From Stieleria magnilauensis (GTDB lineage Bacteria > Planctomycetota > Planctomycetia > Pirellulales > Pirellulaceae), in contig CP036432.1 of NCBI GenBank assembly GCA_007753675.1, positions 10,015,381 through 10,079,380 on the forward strand: a stretch of 64,000 nt of DNA, in the 5' to 3' direction. Of the stretch, positions 39,735 through 47,758 are shown piece by piece; position 1 is the stretch's first letter; each line of letters begins with the position of its first letter. The notes beneath the pieces are model-generated. The model was not told where the DNA came from. It saw nothing but the letters and a program-made list of their open reading frames with translations, and did not search any database. A program made the translations under genes and the position numbers.

Positions 39735-39868
39735 GCAACGTTGTGAAGCATTCGTTTCCTGCGTTTGACGAGGTGTTAGCGGCAGGGCGCAAGCCCTCCG
39801 GTCCCTCATCGTTCCCGAAACACCGGAGGGCTCGCGCCCTACCGCTAAAAAATGCTTCACAGCGTTGC
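39735..39868. repeat. Full palindrome of the GCGCGAGCCCTCCGGT repeat family
   Basis: Long imperfect inverted repeat: GCAACGTTGTGAAGCATT at the left end pairs with AATGCTTCACAGCGTTGC at the right end, and TTAGCGGCAGGGCGCAAGCC pairs with GGCTCGCGCCCTACCGCTAA inside. Related arms occur at 12351-12383, 28769-28805 and 29360-29431. It occupies much of the 386-base gap (39573-39958); nothing else is seen there. An in-frame ATG at 39743 lies in this repeat and is not a believable gene start. Confidence 0.85.
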
Positions 39869-39958
39869 ACGGCAGGTATGATGGACCTGCGGACGTTGCA
39901 TCCTACGATCAGCGTTCGAGCCTGCCCCGAAACACCACCCTCCATCGCCACTGCTTCC

Positions 39959-42900
39959 ATGCCATTTCATGTCACGACGCGTCAACTGGTTTGCGTCACT
40001 GCCGTCCTCTCAGGATGCGTCTTCTGCTGCGGCACCGGGGCAACCGAACCCGAATCGGTCGACGCGCTGCCCAAGCTGAAATACCAGCGTTGGAGCGGAT
40101 CGATCAACGTACCGGACCCCGTTGCGATCAGCGTGGCGGACAACGGCGACGTCTACGTGACCCAAACCCAGCGTCGCAAGATCCAGGACCTGGACATCCG
40201 GGCGAATAGTGAGTGGATCCCCGATGACGTCGGTTTCAAAACGGTGGAGGAGAAACGCGCATTCTATCATCGCGTCCTGGCGATCGGTGGCGATCAAGTC
40301 GAAGCGGCCAAGCACGTCGAAGACGTCAACGAAGACGGCCAACACGATTGGCGGGATCTGACCGTGATCAGCGAAATGATTCACCGCCTGGTCGACACCG
40401 ACGACGATGGGACGGCCGACACCATCAATCTGTTCGCCGACGATTTTAAAACCGAAGTGACCGGGATCGCCGCCGGCGTGTTGCACTGGGACGATTCGGT
40501 CTGGGCGACGATCGCGCCGGACGTTTGGAAACTGACCGACACGACCGGCGACGGACGCGCCGACGATCGCCAAGTCATGGCAACCGGATTCGGACTGCAC
40601 ATCGCCTACGCCGGCCACGACATGCACGGCTTGGCGATCGGACCGGACGGAAAGATCTATTGGTCGATCGGTGACAAAGGGATCGCCGTGACCACCGACG
40701 ATGGCAGACAAATCAGCTATCCCAATCAGGGCGGCGTCATGCGTTGCAACCCGGACGGCAGCGATTTCGAAGTGTTCGCCCACGGGCTGCGCAACGTTCA
40801 AGAATTCGCCTTCGACCAGTACGGCAATCTGTTCGGTGTCGACAACGACGCCGATAAACCCGGCGAGAAAGAACGCTTCGTTTGGATCGTCGACCAGATG
40901 GATGCCGGATGGCGATGCAATTACCAGTACCGTGGCGACGCGTACAACCCTTGGACGGACGAAAACCTGTGGCAGGTTGCCGGCCAGGACCATGCCGCCT
41001 ACCTGGTCCCGCCGATTCAGAACTATGTCGATGGTCCGGCCGGTTTTAAATTCAATCCCGGTGCCGCGCTGTCAGCGGCCTACAAAGACTTCTTCTTTGT
41101 CACCAGCGCGCCCAATGGATTCCAATACGCGTTTCGCACCCAGCGCACCGGTGACTCGTTCCGAATGATCGATTCCCACACCATCGGCAGCGGTGATCCG
41201 ATCGTCGGAATCGCATTCGCCCCCGATGGCGGACTCTACGGTGTCGACTGGGGCGGCGGCTATCCGTTAACGCAAACCGGCTCGGTGATCCGGATCGACG
41301 TACCCGATGAAACCCTCAACGACCAAGACCGCGACAACCGCGAGTCCGTCAGGCACTGGTTGTCTCAAGATTTCAGCGAGCAATCTGACGAAGTCCTCGC
41401 CGGATTGCTTTCGCACGTCGATCAACGCGTTCGACTTCGCGCCCAGTTCGCCTTGGCCGCCAAGCAGCAGTCCGACACGTTGTTGACGATCCTGTCCAAC
41501 CAGCAATCGGATCAACTTGCCCGCGTGCACTGCGTTTGGGGGCTGGGACAAATCCTTCGCACAGGCAGCGTCTCCGCCGGTGTCTTGGATCGTTTCCTGT
41601 CCGATCACGACCCGATCATCCGCGCGGTCACGGCCAAGACGCTGGGCGAGATCGATGCCGGTGATGCGGCGCTGTTGATACCGCTGTTGGACGATCCCGA
41701 CCTGCACGTCCGCATCCACGCGGCGCTGGCCCTGGGACGCCGACCGACCGGCGCGGCGACGAAAACACTGCTCAACCTGGCCGCAACGCTGCCACGTGAT
41801 CAGCACTACCTGCGGCACGCGATCGTCACCGCACTGGCCGCCTGCGCGACACCGCAGCAATTGGCAGAACTCGCGGATTCGCCTTCGGAAAACGCTCGGA
41901 TCATTGCCGTTGTGGCGCTCCGTCGGCAAGGCCATCGTTCGGTCGCCGGCTTTTTGGATGATGCATCCGATTGGGTCGCCACCGAAGCCGCCCGCGCCAT
42001 CCACGACGACCTCTCCCTGCCCGATGCCATGGAAGACTTGGCGGCCGCCTTGGACCAGGATCGCAACCGGACCACCGCGATGACCCTGCGCGCGATCAAT
42101 ACCAACTTTCGGCTCGGCACCGAATCCAGTTTCCGCCGACTGTTGCGATTCATCCAAGACGAAACCCGCCCCGCATCGGCGCGACTGGCCGCCTGTGAAG
42201 CCCTCGGCGACTGGCTCGATCCGCCGCTGTTGGATCGCGTCGATGGTCGCCGCCGAGACCCCGTGGCCGATCGAGCACTCGATCGTTCGGCGGCGTCCGA
42301 TTTGTTGACGCGGTTGGTCGAAAGAAGCGACACGGCGATCCGGGTCGCGGCCGTGAAAGCCTCACGCCGACTAAAAATCCCGCTGTCGCCGGACGCGTTG
42401 ATGGCACTCGTCCGTGACCGCCGATCACCCGAGCCATTGAGACTCGAAGCACTCGACACGCTCGCGACCGCCGATTCCGAGATCACCCCCGCTGACCGCG
42501 TCGATCTGCTGGTCGAACTGTCCGCCGCCCCCTCCCCTGCCGTCGCGGCGCGTGCGATCGAAGGACTCGCCGGATTGCACCCCGACAAGGCGATCGAGGT
42601 CATCGAGCAACAACTGGGAAACCGATCGGTTCCGGTGCGACAAGCCTGCATCCGGTCGCTCGCCACGCTCGGCACCGCGCAAGCCGACACCATGCTGGTG
42701 CGACTGGGCGAACAATTTGCGGATGGAGCTTTGGCCGACTCGGTTCAGCTGGACGTTTGGCAGGCACTCAACTCGCGCATCGACCACTCCCAAGCCGCTC
42801 GTGAAACGCTGGAACGCATTGCGACGATACCTCAACTGGCAGAGATCACGTCGCCGAAGTTCCGGGAATTCACCATGTGCCTTTCCGGCGGTGATCCGGC

Positions 42901-43306
42901 ACGCGGCGAAACGATCTTCCGAACCGATCTACGCGCCCAATGCAGTCGCTGTCATCGAATCGGAAAGCAAGGCAGCGACATCGGTCCGGAATTGACAAAC
43001 ATCGCCAAGCAACGTGATGCCAATCACCTGCTTCGCGCGATCGTCTATCCCAGCGCCGACATCGAACCCAAGTACAACGCCCAGACTCTGTTGTTGGCCG
43101 ACGGCAATGTGATTCAAGGTGTCATCCAAAGCGAGGATGACACCACGACCGTGCTGATCAATTCGGAAGGCAAGGAGATCAAGATCCCGACCGACGAGAT
43201 CGAAGACGTCGCCAAGACGAAGGTCTCCTTGATGCCCGACATGACCGCGGTCCTCAGCCCCGCGGAAGTCCGCGATTTGGTTGCGTATCTAAAAACGCGA
43301 CGTTAA
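39959..43306 (+). CDS. PVC-type haem-binding dehydrogenase with HEAT repeats and C-terminal cytochrome c
   Basis: 1115 residues from ATG 39959, where the signal peptide begins (VCVTAVLSGCVFCCG). Residues about 40-460 form a glucose/sorbosone-dehydrogenase-like propeller: VPDPVAISVADNGDVYVTQT, GHDMHGLAIGPDGKIYWSIGDKG, YPNQGGVMRCNPDGSDFEVF, FGVDNDADKPGEKERFVWI (in parts), PIVGIAFAPDGGLYGVDWGG. HEAT-type repeats follow (about 470-940). The end is a cytochrome c module with CSRCH at 995-999 and GSDIGPELTNIAKQRD. Such proteins are thought to oxidise sugars at the cell surface and pass electrons to the haem. They are abundant in planctomycetes; the substrate is unknown. Confidence 0.92.
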   Translation: MPFHVTTRQLVCVTAVLSGCVFCCGTGATEPESVDALPKLKYQRWSGSINVPDPVAISVADNGDVYVTQTQRRKIQDLDIRANSEWIPDDVGFKTVEEKRAFYHRVLAIGGDQVEAAKHVEDVNEDGQHDWRDLTVISEMIHRLVDTDDDGTADTINLFADDFKTEVTGIAAGVLHWDDSVWATIAPDVWKLTDTTGDGRADDRQVMATGFGLHIAYAGHDMHGLAIGPDGKIYWSIGDKGIAVTTDDGRQISYPNQGGVMRCNPDGSDFEVFAHGLRNVQEFAFDQYGNLFGVDNDADKPGEKERFVWIVDQMDAGWRCNYQYRGDAYNPWTDENLWQVAGQDHAAYLVPPIQNYVDGPAGFKFNPGAALSAAYKDFFFVTSAPNGFQYAFRTQRTGDSFRMIDSHTIGSGDPIVGIAFAPDGGLYGVDWGGGYPLTQTGSVIRIDVPDETLNDQDRDNRESVRHWLSQDFSEQSDEVLAGLLSHVDQRVRLRAQFALAAKQQSDTLLTILSNQQSDQLARVHCVWGLGQILRTGSVSAGVLDRFLSDHDPIIRAVTAKTLGEIDAGDAALLIPLLDDPDLHVRIHAALALGRRPTGAATKTLLNLAATLPRDQHYLRHAIVTALAACATPQQLAELADSPSENARIIAVVALRRQGHRSVAGFLDDASDWVATEAARAIHDDLSLPDAMEDLAAALDQDRNRTTAMTLRAINTNFRLGTESSFRRLLRFIQDETRPASARLAACEALGDWLDPPLLDRVDGRRRDPVADRALDRSAASDLLTRLVERSDTAIRVAAVKASRRLKIPLSPDALMALVRDRRSPEPLRLEALDTLATADSEITPADRVDLLVELSAAPSPAVAARAIEGLAGLHPDKAIEVIEQQLGNRSVPVRQACIRSLATLGTAQADTMLVRLGEQFADGALADSVQLDVWQALNSRIDHSQAARETLERIATIPQLAEITSPKFREFTMCLSGGDPARGETIFRTDLRAQCSRCHRIGKQGSDIGPELTNIAKQRDANHLLRAIVYPSADIEPKYNAQTLLLADGNVIQGVIQSEDDTTTVLINSEGKEIKIPTDEIEDVAKTKVSLMPDMTAVLSPAEVRDLVAYLKTRR

Positions 43307-43338
43307 GTGCTTCACCGCATCGACCGGCCGGGCTCGAA

Positions 43339-43701
43339 TCAGTGGTGCCCGTGACCTCGGTAACCACCGTGACCACGATGATGAAAATCGTAGTGGCCGG
43401 GAACGTAATCCAAGTGATTCCCGTGCGGCACCAGGGACGGCGGATGATAGTCGTAGTGCGGCCGTGCGGGATGGTATCCACCGTATGATCGCTGGTAGTT
43501 GTAGGTCGGTCGGTACGAACGCCCATAGTAAATCGACGGCCCGTACGACGGCCGATAGCTACGGTACGCACCGTAATTGCCGTAACCATAGTTGCCGATG
43601 CGGATGCTAAACCCGCCGGCCTCGGCTTCGTTTCCCGTTGGCATCAACACAAAACCGATTGCAAGCACCGGAATGCTTGCCCATTTCAATAAACGTGACA
43701 T
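43339..43701 (-). CDS. Small secreted Tyr/Gly/His-rich protein
   Basis: 120 residues from ATG 43701 (MSRLLKWASIPVLAIGFVLM signal peptide), preferred because GGAG lies upstream; ATGs at 43710 and 43716 are alternatives. The mature protein is made of aromatic repeats (NYGYGNYGAYRSYRPSYGPS, YYGRSYRPTYNYQRSYGGYH in parts) and ends in a His-rich tail (HYDFHHRGHGGYRGHGHH). It could bind metal or be a cross-linkable surface or wall protein; no family is recognised. Convergent with the dehydrogenase gene, 32 bases apart. Confidence 0.7.
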   Translation of the reverse strand: MSRLLKWASIPVLAIGFVLMPTGNEAEAGGFSIRIGNYGYGNYGAYRSYRPSYGPSIYYGRSYRPTYNYQRSYGGYHPARPHYDYHPPSLVPHGNHLDYVPGHYDFHHRGHGGYRGHGHH

Positions 43702-43951
43702 ACGCTGCATCTCCATGAATGAGCGAAAGAGGGTCTGACGCCTGTTTCACGACGCATCCGGCGTGCCAATCGGACGACAATCAGACGCCGCGCGGTCCAA
43801 ACCCCGTGAAACACGCTGCGAAACCGTCCGCCCCGGGTCGCAGATCAGCTGGCGAACGGAACTCAAAACGACATCAAAACGAACACACCTGACGTCAATT
43901 TGAGTCAACGTCCTGAGACGGCCGCACGGGAGGAAAGAACAGAAGCGGGTG

Positions 43952-44098
43952 GGTCAAAAGATGGGTTGGTCAAAAGATGGGTTGGTCAAAAGATGGGTGG
44001 GTCAAAAAATGCGGTGGTTGAAAGAGGCTTCGGCCTATGGCCCCCAGGCCGATCTGCTTCACCACCATTTTTTGACCACTCCATGTTTTGACCCCCAT
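43952..44098. repeat. Tandem GGTCAAAAGATGGGTT repeats with inverted copies
   Basis: Four 16-bp units in a row at 43952-44015 (the last two degenerate), then inverted copies ACCACCATTTTTTGACC at 44061-44077 and ATGTTTTGACCCCCATC at 44083-44099. The RNA could form a stem around the intervening CG-rich segment. The 416-base gap (43702-44117) holds this and no gene. Confidence 0.75.
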
Positions 44099-44117
44099 CT
44101 CGCCGCGGCACAGCGTC

Positions 44118-44999
44118 TCATTCTCCCTCGACGCTGCTCGCGAGGATCGACGACCAGGGAACGACGATTCGAGGGGCGACTTCATCATCCAAGCGATCGT
44201 ACGATGAAATCATTCGAACGACCAGATTCCGTCCCCTGACGACCGCACCTGCATCCGGCAGACTAGCCAGGAATTCACCGAGCACCCGGATTGCTTCCTC
44301 GGTGTTGCGACGCACCAGTTGATCGGTGGCCGGCCGGCCTGTCGATTCAAGCCCGTACGCGTTAGCGAGGGGCCACGCGGCGTCCCTCGCTGACGCGTCG
44401 GGCTGGCGTGATCGCGTTGTTGAATTCAGAACATCAACGGAATCGACAGGCCGCAACGCCAGCGGAAGCGCCGCATGAATCGCCGTGTCGTCTTCGGGAT
44501 CGAGAAAAAACACCACGCCGTAATGAATGAAGGGGTAACCGGCCATGAACTGTTCGGTCAGTTGATGCAGTGTCGTCTCCGGAGTCGACCACGCCTGGAC
44601 CTGATCCGCGAGGGATGCCGCCGCTAAATCCGATGGCGGCGCGTAGGGGTTCACGTCTTGATTCGACGCACGCGTCTGGCGGCTCGCCTCGAGGGTCGCC
44701 GCGCCGCAACTCATCGGTTCCACCATCAGAAATCGTTCGTTGACCTGCCTCACCCCGCCATCACTGCGCCACTCCAACGGTGATTTCCATTGCGCGGTCA
44801 ACGCCGAGTACAGAAATTGCACGCCGAGCAGCGCCATGACGATTGCAAATGCAAAGTCGATCCAATTCTCAGCACGCTCGAGTACTTGAAAAAACGCAAC
44901 GGCAATGAAGATCACGCCGAGTAACGCGGCGGCCACACGAAAGGGCAGGCGTGTTTTCGCAACACGTCCCTCGATGAAATGTCCCTGCTCGGTCGTCAT
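44118..44999 (-). CDS. Membrane protein of unknown function, coding sequence interrupted in frame by a repeat
   Basis: 293 residues. Two membrane segments near the start (VAAALLGVIFIAVAFFQVLE and FAFAIVMALLGVQFLYSALT), then a Ser/Ala-rich linker with DVNPYAPPSDL and a C-terminal domain with PFIHYGVVFFLDPEDDTAI and LGEFLASLPDAGAVVRGRNLVVRMIS (in parts). Residues about 180-222 (VDSVDVLNSTTRSRQPDASA and following, to ESTGRP) are encoded by a dispersed palindromic repeat (44335-44453) that keeps the frame open. Homologues without the repeat are expected to be about 40 residues shorter. No family recognised. Confidence 0.65.
   Translation of the reverse strand: MTTEQGHFIEGRVAKTRLPFRVAAALLGVIFIAVAFFQVLERAENWIDFAFAIVMALLGVQFLYSALTAQWKSPLEWRSDGGVRQVNERFLMVEPMSCGAATLEASRQTRASNQDVNPYAPPSDLAAASLADQVQAWSTPETTLHQLTEQFMAGYPFIHYGVVFFLDPEDDTAIHAALPLALRPVDSVDVLNSTTRSRQPDASARDAAWPLANAYGLESTGRPATDQLVRRNTEEAIRVLGEFLASLPDAGAVVRGRNLVVRMISSYDRLDDEVAPRIVVPWSSILASSVEGE
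44335..44453. repeat. Dispersed palindromic repeat, copy 2, inside a coding sequence
   Basis: Ends are perfect 14-bp inverted repeats (CGGCCTGTCGATTC at 44335-44348, complement at 44440-44453). The core closely matches copy 1 at 12236-12304: CGCGTTAGCGAGGGGCCACG, then CCCTCGCTGACGCGTCGGGC and ATCGCGTTG. The 119-bp unit lies within the 293-residue gene without creating a stop codon in the coding frame. Confidence 0.85.
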
Positions 45000-45278
45000 C
45001 GGCGTTGGTGTAACCCCACGACGTTCTCGTCGAACTCAAGGATCATCGATCGAACCGGCGGGAGAGAGGTTGAGAAGCGGGCGTGTGATTGGGCGAGATC
45101 AGGCGGACCAGATCGGGCCCGCCGTATTCTCGCCGGCCCCGCCGCGCCGGTCAACGATCGCCGGAGCGGCAATTCTGGTTGGCGCAGCGAAAAAACTTGA
45201 CTTCTGCGACGGAGACTGCGACATTAGACAATTCATCTACTTTCGATCAGCCGACGCCTGTTAGGAGAGCCCCTTTTG

Positions 45279-46133
45279 ATGGTCCGCCGCCTAAAGCCGT
45301 TCCACGCCGTTGTCGTCACGCTGTTTTTGCTGGTGAGCATCTCCAGCTCCACTGCACAGCAACCCGCCCAGCAACCCGCCCAGCCGAAACCCGAGGTGAT
45401 CCGAGACCGCTTTGCGGAGTTGGCCGACCGGATCTCGATCGCACCATCGGGGCGTTCTCGGGAACCGTTCACGCGTCACCCGCAACCCGCGCTCAGCTGG
45501 AGCAACCCCGAACGCCAGACCCCGGCGGGCGCCATGTACCTGTGGACCGCGTCAGGCCGCCCACAGGTCGCGCTGTGCCTGTACCCGGTCGGCGAAGATG
45601 TCATCGACCTGGAATTTCAATCACTCAGCGAGCAGGCTCTCAACGCCGACAGCAACGACCGACTGATGTGGCAGCCCGCCGGACCAGGCATCCAGTGGAC
45701 ACCGATCGAATCAGCTCCGCGTCCGGCCCAATCCGCGTTCCTGCGGCTGCGACAGATGCGAGTCCTGGCACGCAAGTTTTCTTCCCAGCTGGTCCCTCCG
45801 GACAAAAACCCGGTCGAACTCCGTTTACTCGACACCCCCGTTTACCGCTACGAACTCGATGAAGCGGCGTCCAAATCCAGCGCGTCCAAATCCAATCGAG
45901 CCAACGCCGACCTGATCGACGGTGCGGTGTTCACGTTCGTCCAAGGAACCGATCCGGAAGTCCTCCTGCTGATCGAAGCCTACCACGATGGTGACCGGCA
46001 AGCCTGGCGATACGCCCTGGCACGAATGAGCATCGTGCCGACGCAGGTACGGCACGCCGACTCGCTCGTCTGGGAAACCGACTGGGCGATCCAACGGCCC
46101 CATACACCGTATTTCGTCTACAAATCATTTTAA
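45279..46133 (+). CDS. Secreted protein of unknown function
   Basis: 284 residues from ATG 45279 (a TTG directly before it is possible; GGAGAG lies upstream). Signal peptide about 1-26 (FHAVVVTLFLLVSISSSTAQ), then a QQPAQQPAQPKPE linker made by a short tandem repeat. The mature domain is compact (PALSWSNPERQTPAGAMYLW, VALCLYPVGEDVIDLEFQSL, VFTFVQGTDPEVLLLIEAYH). No family is recognised. It is the first gene of the long plus-strand cluster, 104 bases before the DUF1549 gene. Confidence 0.75.
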   Translation: MVRRLKPFHAVVVTLFLLVSISSSTAQQPAQQPAQPKPEVIRDRFAELADRISIAPSGRSREPFTRHPQPALSWSNPERQTPAGAMYLWTASGRPQVALCLYPVGEDVIDLEFQSLSEQALNADSNDRLMWQPAGPGIQWTPIESAPRPAQSAFLRLRQMRVLARKFSSQLVPPDKNPVELRLLDTPVYRYELDEAASKSSASKSNRANADLIDGAVFTFVQGTDPEVLLLIEAYHDGDRQAWRYALARMSIVPTQVRHADSLVWETDWAIQRPHTPYFVYKSF

Positions 46134-46150
46134 TCCAAAATCCGCTTGAC

Positions 46151-46175
46151 CAATATAGACCTAGTGTCTATATTG
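46151..46175. promoter_or_regulatory. Perfect palindrome upstream of the DUF1549 gene, operator candidate
   Basis: CAATATAGAC at 46151-46160 and its exact complement GTCTATATTG at 46166-46175, separated by CTAGT. It lies 62 bases before the ATG at 46238 in an AT-rich patch that stands out from the GC-rich surroundings. It is a strong candidate for a repressor site; BlaI/MecI-type repressors bind short dyads of this size, and one is encoded in this cluster, but the link is inference. Confidence 0.6.
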
Positions 46176-46237
46176 CTCATCAGCAAGCCAGTCGCGACGC
46201 CGCCGCGACTGCACACCACGGGTGAAAAGGCACTTCG

Positions 46238-47758
46238 ATGAACAAGCCAGCCGTTCTCTTGATGCTATTGACGGTCGCCGTCGTCTGGCGACCCGGGACT
46301 ACGTTCGCGGACTCCCAGGGCGACACGCTTTCACAGTGGATTGACCAGCGGGGAGAACAGATTTGGGGCAAGCCGCCGGCTCCGTGCAGCGACCTGACGT
46401 TTGTCCGACGTGTTTATCTGGATCTGGTCGGCCGCGTGCCGAGCGTTTCAGAGATCCGCGACTTCCAGACACTCGGCGAGGACCGCCGCGAGCTGTTGGT
46501 GAACGAACTGGTGTTCGGCGAGGGGCCGCGACGGGACACCTACACGCGGCTCTCGGCGTCGAGTCTTGCGCGGCATTGGCGTCGCGTGTTGATTCCGCCG
46601 GGCGCGGTCGTCACCGGTTCAGCGCAAGGTTTAGAGACCTGGCTGGCCGACGCGTTTCGCGAAGGAAAGCCGTACGACGAAATGATGCGAGAGATCACTC
46701 AGATCCAGTCGCCCGATGCCGCCGGCGGGTATTACCGATTGGTCGGGGGCACTCCGGAAACCTATGCCGGCAATCTGTCGCGGGTGATGCTGGGCGTTCG
46801 TCTTGATTGCGCGCAATGCCATGACCATCCCTTCACCGATTGGAAGCAACACGACTTTTGGGGATTGGCGGCGTTTTACAGCGACATCAACGGTTCGATC
46901 GATAACCCCGACGGATCGCGGCCGACGGGCAAGAGCGGCGAAATCCGATTCGAAGGCGAGACGTACCGGGCGAAGGTGTTGTGGGAAGACACGCCGCTCG
47001 ACGACGTCACACGTGCGCCGCGCGTCCGCCTGGCTCGCTGGATGACGTCCCCGAAGAACCCGAATTTTGCGGCGACGGCGGTCAATCGGTTTTGGCAATT
47101 GCTGGTCGGTCGTGGGCTGTACGCCGATATCGAAAACCTGGATTTGGCGAATGAAGACGAGCGCGCGTTCCTGGATGATTTGGGGCAAAAATTTTCCGAG
47201 GACGGGTTTCATGTGCAGCGTTTGATTGCGGCCATCTGTAAAACGAACTGGTATGCCGCACGTGCGATGTCGGAAACGGATTCGGACGAGACGTTCCGCC
47301 GGGAATTAAAAGTCATCAGTCCCGAACAGGTTTTTGATTCACTCGAACAGTCTCTTCATTTACCGATCAGCCGGATCGATCCTGCGGCGCCGCGTTGGAC
47401 CGGCGCCCGCGCCCAGATGGTCAACCGACTGGGCGAAGCGATCGGAGAAACACCGGAAGATTATGCGTCGGGCATCCCGCAAGCGTTGATGATGATGAAC
47501 GGTCCGGTCACCTCCGACGCGATTGATTTGGACCGCAGCCGATTGCTGCGTGCGGTGGTCGAGTCGCCGTTTTTCGACGAGGACAAACGGATTGAAACGC
47601 TCTATCTGGCCGTGCTCACGCGCGAGCCCTCCGAGGCCGAAAAGCAATCACTGACCGAGTACTTGGACAACAAGCCGGACGAAACGACGCGCCGCAAAGC
47701 GTTCGGCGAAATCTTGTGGGCGCTCCTGAACAGCCCGGAGTTTGTGCTATGTCGATGA
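46238..47758 (+). CDS. DUF1549/DUF1553 protein without N-terminal cytochrome module
   Basis: 506 residues, about half the length of the PSD1 proteins elsewhere in the window. Signal peptide (LLMLLTVAVVWRPGTTFA). DUF1549: FVRRVYLDLVGRVPSVSEIR, and CAQCHDHPFTDWKQHDFWGL with one CxxCH. DUF1553: ARWMTSPKNPNFAATAVNRFW, FHVQRLIAAICKTNWY, FDSLEQSLHLPI and the C-terminal LYLAVLTREPSEAEKQSLTEY. No PSCyt1 module. It overlaps the DUF1501 gene start and carries an upstream palindrome. Confidence 0.9.
   Translation: MNKPAVLLMLLTVAVVWRPGTTFADSQGDTLSQWIDQRGEQIWGKPPAPCSDLTFVRRVYLDLVGRVPSVSEIRDFQTLGEDRRELLVNELVFGEGPRRDTYTRLSASSLARHWRRVLIPPGAVVTGSAQGLETWLADAFREGKPYDEMMREITQIQSPDAAGGYYRLVGGTPETYAGNLSRVMLGVRLDCAQCHDHPFTDWKQHDFWGLAAFYSDINGSIDNPDGSRPTGKSGEIRFEGETYRAKVLWEDTPLDDVTRAPRVRLARWMTSPKNPNFAATAVNRFWQLLVGRGLYADIENLDLANEDERAFLDDLGQKFSEDGFHVQRLIAAICKTNWYAARAMSETDSDETFRRELKVISPEQVFDSLEQSLHLPISRIDPAAPRWTGARAQMVNRLGEAIGETPEDYASGIPQALMMMNGPVTSDAIDLDRSRLLRAVVESPFFDEDKRIETLYLAVLTREPSEAEKQSLTEYLDNKPDETTRRKAFGEILWALLNSPEFVLCR

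Noticed and set aside
39743-39958. Upstream ATG at 39743 as start of the PVC-type dehydrogenase
   Set aside because: These codons lie in a palindromic repeat and would bury the signal peptide 72 residues inside the protein.
46151-46175. Palindrome as a transcription terminator of the preceding gene
   Set aside because: It is AT-rich with a weak stem and no T-tract, and lies close to the next start, so an operator is more likely.
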